The notes beneath the pieces are model-generated. The model did not search any database. It was not told the origin of the DNA and was given only the letters and a program-made list of their open reading frames with translations. A DNA stretch of 64,000 nucleotides, from NCBI GenBank assembly GCA_963742925.1, contig CAVUNV010000002.1, forward strand, positions 1 to 64,000, read 5' to 3'. Position 1 is the first letter of the stretch. The number at the start of each line of letters is the position of its first letter. Shown here in pieces: positions 50,785 through 61,602 of the stretch. The stretch comes from PALSA-612 sp963742925 (GTDB lineage Bacteria > Actinomycetota > Thermoleophilia > Gaiellales > Gaiellaceae). The position numbers were made by a program, and so were the translations under genes.

Positions 50785-51512
50785 AGCGCCTCGGGCTCGT
50801 CGCTGCGCTCCTCGGCCTGCTCGCACTGCCGGCCGCCGCCGGCATCGGGGCGAGCCAGATCACCGTCTTCGCCGCGGCCTCGCTCACCGAGGTCTTCCCG
50901 AGGATCGACCCGGGCCAGCGCTACAGCTTCGCCGGCTCGGACCAGCTCGCCTTCCAGATCCAGCAGGGCGCACCCGCCGACGTGTACGCCGCTGCCAGCC
51001 CCAAGTACCCGGATCAGCTCTATGCGCAGGGGCTCGTCCTCAAGCCGGTCGTCTTCGCCACCAACAAGCTCGTCCTGATCCTGCCCGCGTCGAACCCGGC
51101 CGGCATCAGCTCGGTCTTCGACCTGCGGCGCTCGGGGATCAAGCTCGTGATCGGCCAGAAGGGTGTGCCGATCGGCGACTACACACGCACGATCCTCAAG
51201 AACCTCGGGCTCTCGAGCGTGCTCTCCAACGTGGTCAGCCAGGAGACCGACGTGAAGAGCATCGTCGGCAAGATCGTCCTCGGCGAGGCGGACGCCGGCT
51301 TCGTCTACGTGACCGACGCGAGGCCGGTGGCGGGCAAGGTGAAGGTCGTGCGGCTGCCGGGCTGGGCGCAGCCCAAGGTGAGGTACGAGATCGCCGTCGT
51401 CAAGGCGAGCCACAACCAGGCCGCGGCGCAAGCGTTCGTCAAGAAGGTGCTCGCGAAGCAGGGGCGTGCCAGGCTCGCCGCCGCGGGCTTCGGCCTGCCG
51501 AAGCTGCCATGA
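50781..51512 (+). CDS. modA: molybdate ABC transporter substrate-binding protein
   Basis: 243 residues. Signal peptide KRLGLVAALLGLLALPAAAGIGA, then ITVFAAASLTEVFPRI, YSFAGSDQLAFQIQQGAPADVYAAASPKYPDQL, and VLGEADAGFVYVTDARP, the ModA pattern of Ser/oxyanion-binding loops. It captures molybdate or tungstate outside the membrane. TTG 50781 overlaps the regulator stop as TTGA; the stop overlaps modB as ATGA. Confidence 0.9.
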   Translation: MKRLGLVAALLGLLALPAAAGIGASQITVFAAASLTEVFPRIDPGQRYSFAGSDQLAFQIQQGAPADVYAAASPKYPDQLYAQGLVLKPVVFATNKLVLILPASNPAGISSVFDLRRSGIKLVIGQKGVPIGDYTRTILKNLGLSSVLSNVVSQETDVKSIVGKIVLGEADAGFVYVTDARPVAGKVKVVRLPGWAQPKVRYEIAVVKASHNQAAAQAFVKKVLAKQGRARLAAAGFGLPKLP

Positions 51513-52333
51513 GGCGCGGCTTCACCGCCGTGCTCGTCGTAGCGACCGCGCTCGCTGTGTCGTTCCTGGTCCTTCCGATCGTCGCCATCTTCCTGCGTGT
51601 CCCACCGGGCCAGCTGTTCGCCCAGCTCGGCAACCCGGTCGCGCGCGACGCGCTGCTCGTCAGCCTGAGGACGAACGCGATCGCAGAGGCGCTGATCCTG
51701 CTGGTCGGCACGCCTGCCGCGTACTTCCTCGCCAACCGCCGCTTCCGGGGGCGGGCGCTCGTGATCACGGCGATCGAGTTGCCGCTCGTCCTGCCGCCCG
51801 CCGTGGCGGGCATCGCGCTGATCGCGACGTTCGGGCGCATCCAGCTCCTCGGTGGCACGCTCCACTTCCTCGGCATCGACGTCGGGTACACGCAGGCCGC
51901 CGTCGTGCTCGCGATCCTTTTCGTCGCCAGTCCCTTCTACCTGCGCCAGGGCATCGCCGCCTTCGAGGCCGTCGACGGGTCCCTGCTCGACGCCGCCCGG
52001 ACGCTCGGCGCCCGGCCGCACCGGGTCTTCTTCCGGGTGGCGATCCCGCTCGCACTCGGCGGCCTCGGCGCCGGCGCCGCGCTCGCTTTTGCCCGCGGGC
52101 TGGGCGAGTTCGGGGCGACGATCATGTTCGCGGGCAGCCTGCGCGGCGTGACGCAGACGTTGCCGCTCGCGATCTACGCCGAGTTCGACCTCAACTTCGA
52201 CGTCGCGCTCGCGATGGGCGCACTGCTCGTGCTCATCAGCGGGGCGGTGCTGCTCGCTGTCAAGCTCCTTCCGAGATGGACACGCTCCGGCTCGACTTCT
52301 GCGCTCCCCTTCGCGCCTTCGATCTCGAGCTAG
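51509..52333 (+). CDS. modB: molybdate ABC transporter permease
   Basis: 274 residues with six helices. VARDALLVSLRTNAIAEALILLVGTPAAYFLANRRF and ELPLVLPPAVAGIALI are typical; the EAA loop reads VDGSLLDAARTLGARPHRVFFRVAIPLALGGLGAGAALAFARGLGEFGAT. It forms the channel with ModC. ATG 51509 overlaps modA. The last 58 bp overlap modC, where the C-terminal tail (RWTRSGSTSALPFAPSISS) looks like read-through and is probably dispensable. Confidence 0.9.
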   Translation: MRRGFTAVLVVATALAVSFLVLPIVAIFLRVPPGQLFAQLGNPVARDALLVSLRTNAIAEALILLVGTPAAYFLANRRFRGRALVITAIELPLVLPPAVAGIALIATFGRIQLLGGTLHFLGIDVGYTQAAVVLAILFVASPFYLRQGIAAFEAVDGSLLDAARTLGARPHRVFFRVAIPLALGGLGAGAALAFARGLGEFGATIMFAGSLRGVTQTLPLAIYAEFDLNFDVALAMGALLVLISGAVLLAVKLLPRWTRSGSTSALPFAPSISS

Positions 52334-53307
52334 CGCTCGACGTCGGCCGGGAGACCGTCGCGCTGGTCGGGCCGTCGGGCGCCGGCAAGTCGACGGTCCT
52401 GCGCGCGATCGCGGGTCTTCACCGGCCGAGCCGGGGCTCCGTGCGTCTCGGCGACGAGACCTGGCTCGACACGGAGCGCGGCATCGACCTCCCGCCGGAC
52501 CAGCGCTCGGTTGGTCTCGTCTTTCAGGAGTACGCGCTGTTCCCGCACCTGAGCGTGCGGAAGAACGTCGAGTTCGGAGGCCGGGATCGTGTGGACGAAC
52601 TGCTCGACCGTTTCCGGATCGCCCAGCTCGCCGACGAGCGGCCCGGCTCGATCTCGGGCGGTGAGCGCCAGCGCGTCGCACTCGCACGCGCGCTTGCCCG
52701 CGATCCGCAGGTGCTCCTCCTGGACGAGCCGCTCTCCGCGCTCGACGCGCACACGAAGTCGCGCGTGCGCGCCGAGCTCCACGAGCTGCTCGGCGCCTGC
52801 GGGCTCCCGACGATCCTGGTCACACACGACTTCGAGGACGCCGCTGCGCTCGCCGACCGCGTCGGCGTTCTCTCGGCAGGACGGCTCGTCCAGGTCGCCG
52901 CACCCGCCGACCTCGTCGCCTCGCCGGCCGATCCGTTCGTGGCCGGCCTCACGGGGGCCAATCTGCTGCGCGGGCTCGCGCGCCCGGCGGCGGGCGGGCT
53001 CACGGAGGTGACGCTCGAGGACGGCGTGCTTCTCTACTCGGCCGATGAGGCGTCCGGCGAGGTCGTCGCCGTCGTCTATCCGTGGGAGATCTCGATCGCC
53101 CGCGTGGCTGCCGTCGACTCCGCTCTGAACCATGTGATCGGCGAGGTACGGTCGGTCGTCGTCGTCGGCAACCGTGTGCGTGTCCGCATCGGCCCGCTGA
53201 CCGCCGAGGTGACTGCATCGTCGCTCGAACGGCTCGGGCTCGAACCGGGCCAGCAAGCCGTCGCGTCGTTCAAGGCGACCGGGACCCGTCTCGTCGCCGC
53301 CGCTTGA
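52276..53307 (+). CDS. modC: molybdate ABC transporter ATP-binding protein
   Basis: 343 residues. Walker A LVGPSGAGKSTVLRAI, Q-loop LVFQEYALFPHLSV, signature SISGGERQRVALARAL, Walker B VLLLDEPLSALDAHT, H-loop ILVTHDFEDAAALADR. A C-terminal MOP/TOBE domain begins near 280 (LNHVIGEVRSVVVVGNRVRVRIGPLTAEVTASSLERLGLEPGQQAVASFKATG), which allows feedback by internal molybdate. ATG 52276 starts inside modB. Confidence 0.9.
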   Translation: MDTLRLDFCAPLRAFDLELALDVGRETVALVGPSGAGKSTVLRAIAGLHRPSRGSVRLGDETWLDTERGIDLPPDQRSVGLVFQEYALFPHLSVRKNVEFGGRDRVDELLDRFRIAQLADERPGSISGGERQRVALARALARDPQVLLLDEPLSALDAHTKSRVRAELHELLGACGLPTILVTHDFEDAAALADRVGVLSAGRLVQVAAPADLVASPADPFVAGLTGANLLRGLARPAAGGLTEVTLEDGVLLYSADEASGEVVAVVYPWEISIARVAAVDSALNHVIGEVRSVVVVGNRVRVRIGPLTAEVTASSLERLGLEPGQQAVASFKATGTRLVAAA

Positions 53308-53323
53308 CCCGCGGAGGCGATGG

Positions 53324-53358
53324 GAAGGGAGCGCGGGGCCGCAGTCCGCGCCCCCTTC
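53324..53358 (+). terminator. hairpin after modC
   Basis: GAAGGG-A-GCGCGG, 9-nt loop GGCCGCAGT, CCGCGC-C-CCCTTC: two 6-bp stems separated by one A-C mismatch, 16 bp after the modC stop. Only a weak T-rich end (TCTAGT) follows. The remaining 110 bp up to csoR hold no gene. Confidence 0.6.
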
Positions 53359-53468
53359 TCTAGTCGAGGGCGCCGGCTGTCTCGGAGCTGATTCCGAGAT
53401 GCGTCGCCATGTTCAGAGCGTGGGACTGTTCGGGAGCAGTTGGTATCCCCCGACCGGGTGAACCGGGC

Positions 53469-53761
53469 TCAGCGAGCGCGCGCGAAGCGGTGAACCGCCT
53501 CGAGGAGCTCCTTGCTCTTCCTGTCCGCCTCGGCCGCGTCGCCCGAGGCGAGCGCGCCGGCCACGCAGTGCTGCACGTGGTCGTCGAGGATGCGGAATGC
53601 GAGGCTCTCGAGTGCGGTCGTGACGGCGCTCAGCTGGGTCAGGACGTCGATGCAGTAGCGATCCTCGTCGAGCATGCGCTCGATGCCGCGCACCTGGCCC
53701 TCGATCCGGTGCAGGCGCGTGATCAGCGCCGCCTTGTTCTCCGCATACCCGTGTGTAGTGC

Positions 53762-53765
<4 letters not shown>
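53469..53765 (-). CDS. csoR: CsoR-family copper-sensing repressor
   Basis: 98 residues. The Cu(I)-binding residues are in place: Cys in EDRYCIDVLTQ, then His and Cys in LDDHVQHCVAGAL (H-x3-C). IEGQVRGIERMLDEDR is the DNA-binding helix region. TTG 53765 overlaps the copA stop as TTGA, so regulator and pump are one operon with the regulator second. Its operator is at 55876-55892. Confidence 0.9.
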
Positions 53766-55864
<2,099 letters not shown>

Positions 55865-55870
55865 CGAACC

Positions 55871-55892
55871 AGTATATACCCCGGTGGGGTAT
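55871..55892 (-). promoter_or_regulatory. CsoR operator overlapping the copA -10
   Basis: ATACCCCGGTGGGGTAT (55876-55892): 7-bp perfect arms with a 3-bp centre, the G-tract palindrome expected for CsoR. The copA -10 TATACT (55876-55871 on the minus strand) begins at the last base of the operator, and GTG 55864 follows 6 nt later. Confidence 0.8.
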
Positions 55893-55903
55893 CTAGGTCA
55901 GCG

Positions 55904-56401
55904 TCAGGCGCTCTCGGTCGGGAATGCGGCCGGGGTCTCGCCCTGCGCCGCCTGCGGCGGCATCGAGGCCTGCGCGGAGGGCGGATCCGGGCCCGGCCGG
56001 AGGACGAGGATGTAGCGATAGAGCGCCGCTGCCGCGATCAGGGTGATGACGGCGTCGTTTGCGACGCACCACTGGCAGATCGCGTGGATCAGGGCGATCT
56101 GGGCGACGAGGAGATAGGCGCTGAAGGCGAGCCCGATGACGGCGAAGCCGACGGTGAGGGCGGCCGCGTTCGCGCCGCGGAAGGCGGTGGTCACGAGGAT
56201 CGCCGCGTAGCCGACGAGACCGAGAACGGCCACCGGGATGCCGGCGACGACGGCGTAGCGCGAGTGCTGGACCGTCTCGCATCCGCCGGTCGAGCAGGCG
56301 ATCTGCGTGCCGGAGTAGCGCGTGTACGTGAGATAGGCGGCGATCGCCCCGCCGGCGAGTGCCAGCGCTGCGATCACCGCCCGCAGGCGGCCCTCTCTCA
56401 C
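55904..56401 (-). CDS. vitamin K epoxide reductase (VKOR) family protein
   Basis: 165 residues with four or five helices. The outer Cys pair is in IACSTGGCETVQHSRYAVVAGIPVAVLGLVGY and the active CxxC in IHAICQWCVANDAVIT. VKOR reoxidises DsbA-like proteins with quinone, doing the work of DsbB. GTG 56401 overlaps the stop of the DsbA-like gene as GTGA, so the pair is one unit for disulfide formation outside the membrane. Confidence 0.9.
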   Translation of the reverse strand: MREGRLRAVIAALALAGGAIAAYLTYTRYSGTQIACSTGGCETVQHSRYAVVAGIPVAVLGLVGYAAILVTTAFRGANAAALTVGFAVIGLAFSAYLLVAQIALIHAICQWCVANDAVITLIAAAALYRYILVLRPGPDPPSAQASMPPQAAQGETPAAFPTESA

Positions 56402-57199
56402 TTCGCGAGCAGCTGGTCGAACGTCGGCGTGAAGGCGGACGCGTCGAGGCTCTGCACCTGCAGCTGCTGCAGCGTCTGACCGGTCGGGCCGACGAAGAAG
56501 GTCGGCGTCCGACTCACTCCGGCCGCGGCGGCCTGTGCGCTCGGAGGCCTGCATCGCCGCGGCCGTCCGCGACGAGGTCATGTCCTTCAGCATCTTCACG
56601 GTGTCGAGCCCCGGGACCGTCTCGGCGAGGCTGCCGAGGTAGGAGGTGGGAGCCCAGTTCGTCTGCTCGTTGCCCTGGTTGCGGTACAGCAGGTCGATGA
56701 GGTTCCAGGCGCGGTTCTGCGCCCCGGCCGCGTAGATCGCCCGGAGGGTGTTCTTCGAGGCGGGCAGGCCGAGGTCGAAGCCCTTGTAGACGAGGCGAAC
56801 CTTTCCGGTTCGCACGTACTGCTGCACGATCGTCGGCAGGGCGGTGACGGCGTACAGCTTGCAATAGGGGCAGGCCGGGTCGGCGAACTCGACCATCGTC
56901 ACCGGGGCGTTCGGCTTGCCGAGCGCGTTGCCTTGCTGCGGGATCCCCGACAGCAGGGCAGTGGTCTGGGCCGAGCCGTTGATCGTCCTCGAGCTGCTCT
57001 TCGGGGTCGAGCTCGAGCTCGAGCCGGCCACGCTGACGCCGATCATGATCCCCGCGATCACCACCGCCGCGCCGACGGCGAGCAGGAGGATGCGGGTGGG
57101 CGTGAGGCGGGTGGGCCGGTCGCCCGAGCCCGGGCCGGACTTGCCGTCCGGCCTCGTATTCGGCGCCTGCACGCGAACGGAGGACTTGTTGGATGCCAT
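56398..57199 (-). CDS. membrane-anchored DsbA-like thiol oxidoreductase, one frameshift
   Basis: About 266 residues after correction. Basic/Pro-rich cytoplasmic start, one helix (RILLLAVGAAVVIAGIMIGVSVAG), Ser linker, then a thioredoxin-fold domain with MVEFADPACPYCKLYAVTALPTI (CPYC active site), LVYKGFDLG, NLIDLLYRNQGNEQTNW. The frame breaks near 56534 (TCCGAGCGCACAG, one extra C); removing it gives AQAAAAGVSRTPTFFVGPTG with the cis-Pro loop RTPTFF and the end FDQLLAK. ATG 57199 has TAGCCT 7 nt upstream. Confidence 0.85.
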
Positions 57200-57206
57200 G
57201 CTGACG

Positions 57207-57212
57207 AGGCTA
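57207..57212 (-). promoter_or_regulatory. -10 TAGCCT of the dsbA-VKOR operon
   Basis: Minus-strand TAGCCT, spacer CGTCAGC (7 nt), ATG 57199; leaderless arrangement. Confidence 0.5.
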
Positions 57213-57321
57213 GGCAGCCGCCCGGGGCGGGGCATCGTGCCCGGCACGGAAGCCGGCTCCGTAAGAACTACCGAGGACGGGCGAGAGAGGAATCGGCCCG
57301 GGTGCGTCGCACACTCGGAGC

Positions 57322-57867
57322 GTGTGGCACTCGCTCTTCCACCTGGATATCCCGGTCAGCGAGAAGATCATTCGCGCGGTCCTCGTCTACGCGTTCCTGG
57401 TGGTCGCGTTCCGCCTCGTCGGCAAGCGCGAGCTCGGGCAGGCGAACACGCTCGACCTCATCGTGCTGCTCCTGGTCGCGAACGCCGTCCAGAACGGGAT
57501 CATCGGCAACGATCTCTCGGTCACGGGTGCGGTGATCGGCGCGGTCACGCTGTTCCTGCTCAACGAGGCGCTGAACCGGACGTCGTACGTGTTTCCGTGG
57601 GTCTCCCGGGCCCTCGAGGGCGAGCCGTCCTTCCTGATCGAGAAGGGCAAGCCGGTGACCAAGACGATGTTCCGCGCGGCGATCTCCCTGCCCGAGCTGC
57701 GCTCGATCGCGCGACGCCAGGGCTACGCCGATCTCAGCGAGGTCTACACCGCGATCCTGGAGACGAACGGCGTGATCTCGATGTTCAAGAAGGACGAGCC
57801 GCAGATCTACCACCCGGCTGAACCGGGCGGCCTGCGCATCGGCAAGCGGCGGCGAAGCCGGGGCTAG
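57322..57867 (+). CDS. DUF421 (YetF-like) membrane protein
   Basis: 181 residues. Three N-terminal helices (IIRAVLVYAFLVVAFRLVG, TLDLIVLLLVANAVQNGII, VTGAVIGAVTLFLLNEAL) are followed by the DUF421 cytoplasmic domain with GEPSFLIEKGKPVTKTMFRAAISLPELRSIARRQGYADLSEVYTAILETNGVISMF. Function of the family is unknown. GTG 57322 has a weak GGAG. Its TAG and the stop of the convergent permease share the tetranucleotide CTAG (57864-57867). Confidence 0.85.
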   Translation: MWHSLFHLDIPVSEKIIRAVLVYAFLVVAFRLVGKRELGQANTLDLIVLLLVANAVQNGIIGNDLSVTGAVIGAVTLFLLNEALNRTSYVFPWVSRALEGEPSFLIEKGKPVTKTMFRAAISLPELRSIARRQGYADLSEVYTAILETNGVISMFKKDEPQIYHPAEPGGLRIGKRRRSRG

Positions 57868-60731
57868 AGTGGACTGTCCGTGGTGCGCAGGGCCACCGCG
57901 GGCTTGATGCGGGTCGCCGAGATCGCCGGCCAGGTCGTGGCGGCGAGCGACGCGGCCACCGTTCCGACCAGCAGCACGAGGAGCGAGACCCAGGGCACGG
58001 TCAGGCGCATGGCGCCGAAGATGTCCGTGTTGGCGACGATGTTCGAGATCGTCAGGAGCGCGAGCGTCGCGCCGATCAGCGTGCCCTCGACCGCGATGAA
58101 GCCCGCCTCGATGGCGAAGCTCCGCCCGATCGTCCGCCATCCGAAGCCGATCGCCCGCAGCATGCCGATCTCGCGGCGGCGCTCCCGGACGGCCCGCACC
58201 ATCAGCACCGCCAGCCCGGCGATGCCGACGATCAGGCCGAGCCCGAGATAGCCCTGGAAGAGCTGGAACATCGCGTCCCAGATCGAGAACGCCTCCTGCA
58301 TCATCGAGCTGATCGAGGCGGCCTCCGCGCCGTTCTCCAGGTAGCTCCCCTGCAGCGACGCGGCGAAGCGGTCGGCGTTCACGCCGGGGTCGAGCGCCAC
58401 GTACGCGCGCGACGCGGTGAGCTGCTGCCCGAACAGGGACCGCGCGCCCGGGAGGCCGTAGAGCGCCCCGTTGTTGATCAGCACGTCGCTCTCGGCCATC
58501 GCGGCGATCCGGAGCGCTCGCCGGTGGCCCGTCATGGGATCGGTGACGGTGAGCCGGTCGCCGATCTCGGGGAGCTTCGCGCCGGGGCCGCCGCCCGTGA
58601 CGAGGAAGTTCTCGTCGACGATCACGAGGTTCGGGTCGGTGAGCACGGCCTCCCAGGCGGCGCGATCGGACGGATAGGAGCCCCGGTCGGCGAGCTGGCG
58701 GCCGAAGCGGAAAAAGCTCCGGTCGAAGGCGGTCAGCCGCCAGGGCGTCGAGGACTCGCCCGGGCGGGTGAACGACGCCGTGACGCTCGAGAGCGGAGCG
58801 ACGGCGCGAACGCCCCGGCGCTTCGCCAGCTCGGCGAGCGGGATCGGGTTCGCCGTGCTGGACGAGACGACGACGCCGTAGCCGCCGGCGACCCTCTTCG
58901 TCGATGCGTCGACGCGGCTCGCGATCATGGCGGAAAGCGTCGTGATGAAGGTGAGGATGAAGACGACGAGCGCGTACATGGCCACGGTGAGGCCCGTGCG
59001 CGAGCGGCGGGCCAGCGGATAGGCGAGGCCGAGGCGGAGTGCCAGGCCGCGGCCCGGCACGAGCCTGCGGATCGCACCCGCCACCCGCTCCTGCTGTACC
59101 GCGACCAGCACGACGGCTGCCCCCGTCAGCGTCACTCCCTGCGCGACCCAGACCATCATCGACGCGCCGCTCCCGGCCTGCGGGAACACGGCGAAGAGCA
59201 GCACGCCCCAGACCGCCACCAGCGCCGAGATCCAGGTCGTGACCGTCTTGGTCGGGATCCGCCGGACGAGGAACGGCCCGAGCCCGGCCAGCACGAGCGT
59301 CGGCCCGAGCAGCAGGCCGAACGGGTTCTCCTTCGGGATAGCGCTGATCGTCCAGGCGGCGCCGAGGACGATCGCGGCTGCTCCGAGCACGAGCCAGCGC
59401 CGGCGCCGGCGCTTGACCCGGACGTCGGGCAGGTCGCGGATCGCGGCGATGATGTTCAGCCTGCTGATCCGGACGCTCGTCGCCACCACGGTTACGAGTG
59501 CGATCAGGAAGCCGATCGCGAATCCTTCCGCGATGCTCGGCCCGCGGACGGTGAACAGAAGCTCGAAACGGTTGTGCTCGGTGCTGAACATCCGCGCTGA
59601 CGCTGCGATGATCAGGCGGCCGAGCCCGATGCCGGCCAGCGTGCCGAGCACCGAGGCGACGAGCGCGTACAGCCAGCCCTCGGTGGCGAACCCGCCGACG
59701 AGCCAGCTCCGACGCATGCCCACCGCACGTGCCATGCCGAGCTCGGGCTTCCGCTCGGCGGCGAGCATCACGAACAGGTTGACGAGCAGCAGCACGCCGG
59801 CGAGCACGCCGAAGCTCCCCATGCCGGTGAAGAGCTGCGTGAACGCGTCCCCGTTCGCCTTCGCCTGGTCGAGCACGACGCGCTTGATCTTCAACACGTC
59901 GACCGGCCCGGCGAGCTGCGCGATCTGCCGCGAGACCGTGTCGGTGAGCTTGACGCCGCTCTCGACGTTGCCGCGGTTGGAGACCGCCAGCGAGTACGTC
60001 GGGGGCGCGAACACCTCCGGATGGCTCACCGGGACGGACAGGTACGAGAGGGTCTGGAAGCTGACCAGCAGGTTGTTCGCGACGGCGTGCGCCTGGACCA
60101 GCGAGAGCCCTGCAACGCCCCGGCGCGGCAGCACCCGGTCGACCGTCAACCCGGTGTCGCGCCCGTAGGCCCAGATGTCGACGCGATCGCCCGGCCGGAT
60201 CTCCAGTGCCTGGGCGAGGTCGCGAGTCACCGCCGCATGGAGGTAGGGAGGCGTGGGGCCGGAAATGCCGGTTGCGGCGGGGTCGCCGCCGAAGTCGTGC
60301 GCGTACCGGAAGTCGAGACCGACGACCTGCGACCCGGGGACCGACCGTCGCGCACCCGGCGGGCCGGCGGTGACGGCAGCGTCCACGGAGGCGATCGGGA
60401 GCACACCGTCCACCGTGCGGCCGGGCAGCGTCACGATGCGGGACCCGGTCTTGAGCCATTCGCCCTCGTTCCGCACCGTCACGACCTCGTCGACGGGGCC
60501 GAGGTGCGAGTACGCGAGCTGGCGCGTCGACATGTCGAGCGTGTCGCCGACGACGAACGAGCCGGTGATGATCGCGGCGCCCAGCATCGACCCGAGCACG
60601 ACCAGCGCCGCCTCACGCGGCCGGCGGGCTGCGTTGCGGATCGCCAGGCGCCGGAGCACGGGCCGGCGGACGAGCACGAAGAGGAAGGGGAGCGAGAGGG
60701 CGAGCGCGGCGATCAGCGCGACGGCGGCCAC
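57864..60731 (-). CDS. FtsX-like ABC transporter permease (large, two-block)
   Basis: 955 residues. An N-terminal helix precedes IRNAARRPREAALVVLGSMLGAAIITGSFVVGD, a large extracytoplasmic region, a first FtsX block (FGVLAGVLLLVNLFVMLAAERKPELGMARAVGMRRSWLVGGFATEGWLYALVASVLG), a second set of helices, another outer region and a final FtsX block (LGLIVGIAGLAVLMVRAVRERRREIGMLRAIGFGWRTIGRSFAIEAGFIAVEGTLIG). Such duplicated permeases are common in actinobacteria and pair with LolD/MacB-type ATPases, here the gene 4 bp upstream. Cargo unknown. Confidence 0.85.
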   Translation of the reverse strand: MAAVALIAALALSLPFLFVLVRRPVLRRLAIRNAARRPREAALVVLGSMLGAAIITGSFVVGDTLDMSTRQLAYSHLGPVDEVVTVRNEGEWLKTGSRIVTLPGRTVDGVLPIASVDAAVTAGPPGARRSVPGSQVVGLDFRYAHDFGGDPAATGISGPTPPYLHAAVTRDLAQALEIRPGDRVDIWAYGRDTGLTVDRVLPRRGVAGLSLVQAHAVANNLLVSFQTLSYLSVPVSHPEVFAPPTYSLAVSNRGNVESGVKLTDTVSRQIAQLAGPVDVLKIKRVVLDQAKANGDAFTQLFTGMGSFGVLAGVLLLVNLFVMLAAERKPELGMARAVGMRRSWLVGGFATEGWLYALVASVLGTLAGIGLGRLIIAASARMFSTEHNRFELLFTVRGPSIAEGFAIGFLIALVTVVATSVRISRLNIIAAIRDLPDVRVKRRRRRWLVLGAAAIVLGAAWTISAIPKENPFGLLLGPTLVLAGLGPFLVRRIPTKTVTTWISALVAVWGVLLFAVFPQAGSGASMMVWVAQGVTLTGAAVVLVAVQQERVAGAIRRLVPGRGLALRLGLAYPLARRSRTGLTVAMYALVVFILTFITTLSAMIASRVDASTKRVAGGYGVVVSSSTANPIPLAELAKRRGVRAVAPLSSVTASFTRPGESSTPWRLTAFDRSFFRFGRQLADRGSYPSDRAAWEAVLTDPNLVIVDENFLVTGGGPGAKLPEIGDRLTVTDPMTGHRRALRIAAMAESDVLINNGALYGLPGARSLFGQQLTASRAYVALDPGVNADRFAASLQGSYLENGAEAASISSMMQEAFSIWDAMFQLFQGYLGLGLIVGIAGLAVLMVRAVRERRREIGMLRAIGFGWRTIGRSFAIEAGFIAVEGTLIGATLALLTISNIVANTDIFGAMRLTVPWVSLLVLLVGTVAASLAATTWPAISATRIKPAVALRTTDSPL

Positions 60732-60735
60732 GGCT

Positions 60736-61485
60736 CTAGCCCGCGGGCTCGAGGCGCTCGTCCTCGACGATGCGACCGTCGCGCACCGTGATCAGCCGCG
60801 TGCCCCGGGCCGCGACCGTCGCGTCGTGCGTGACGAGGATCAGCGTCAGGCCTTCCCGGTGGAGCTCGGAGAGCAGGTCCATCACCGACGTCGCCATCTC
60901 CGAGTCGAGGTTGCCGGTCGGCTCGTCGGCCCACACGATCCTCGGGTGGCCCGCGAGCGCGCGTGCGACCGCGACGCGCTGCTGCTCGCCGCCGGACAGC
61001 TCGGTCGGCCTGTGCCGGAGGCGATGGCCGAGGCCGACACGGGACAGCGTCTCCTCCGCACGCCGGCGGGCCTCCGTCTCACGGCAGCCGGCGAGCAGGA
61101 GCGGCAGCTCGACGTTCTCCACCGTCGTGAAGACCGGGATCAGGTTGAAGGCCTGGAAGATGAAGCCCATCGCGGCGGCGCGGTGCTGCGTTCGCTCACC
61201 GTCCGGAAGCTCGTGGATCGACTTCCCCTCGACGAGCACGCGGCCGCCGTCGATCGAGTCGAGGCCGGAGAAGCAGTTGAGCAGCGTCGTCTTCCCGGAG
61301 CCCGACGGGCCCATCACGGCCACGAACTCGCCCGCGGCCACCTCGAGGTCGACGTCCCGGAGGGCCTCGACCTCCTCGGCACCGGAGCGGTACACCTTGC
61401 GGACGCCCTCCCCCACGAGCACGAGCGAGGGACCGGGGTGCTTCTGCTCCGGAGACCTGATCGGTGCTGTTGTCGCAGTTGCCAC
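60736..61485 (-). CDS. LolD/MacB-type ABC ATPase
   Basis: 249 residues. VYRSGAEEVEALRDVDLEVAAGEFVAVMGPSGSGKTTLLN (Walker A), GFIFQAFNLIPVFTTVENVELPLLL, signature ELSGGEQQRVAVARAL, Walker B IVWADEPTGNLDSE, H-loop LILVTHD. The FNLIP and TGNLDS segments are typical of the MacB/LolD subfamily. It powers the FtsX-like permease downstream. GTG 61485 gives a Thr/Ala-rich start; a 117-bp gap separates it from the divergent tdh gene. Confidence 0.9.
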   Translation of the reverse strand: MATATTAPIRSPEQKHPGPSLVLVGEGVRKVYRSGAEEVEALRDVDLEVAAGEFVAVMGPSGSGKTTLLNCFSGLDSIDGGRVLVEGKSIHELPDGERTQHRAAAMGFIFQAFNLIPVFTTVENVELPLLLAGCRETEARRRAEETLSRVGLGHRLRHRPTELSGGEQQRVAVARALAGHPRIVWADEPTGNLDSEMATSVMDLLSELHREGLTLILVTHDATVAARGTRLITVRDGRIVEDERLEPAG

Positions 61486-61602
61486 GCGGGCGATCTCCCA
61501 CGGGCAGACTCGCGACCCGGGCAGGCTCCGGCATCAGGCGAGGCCCTGAACGCGCCTGCACGTTTCTACGGACATGCGACGGTGTGCAAGAGTGACGCCG
61601 TC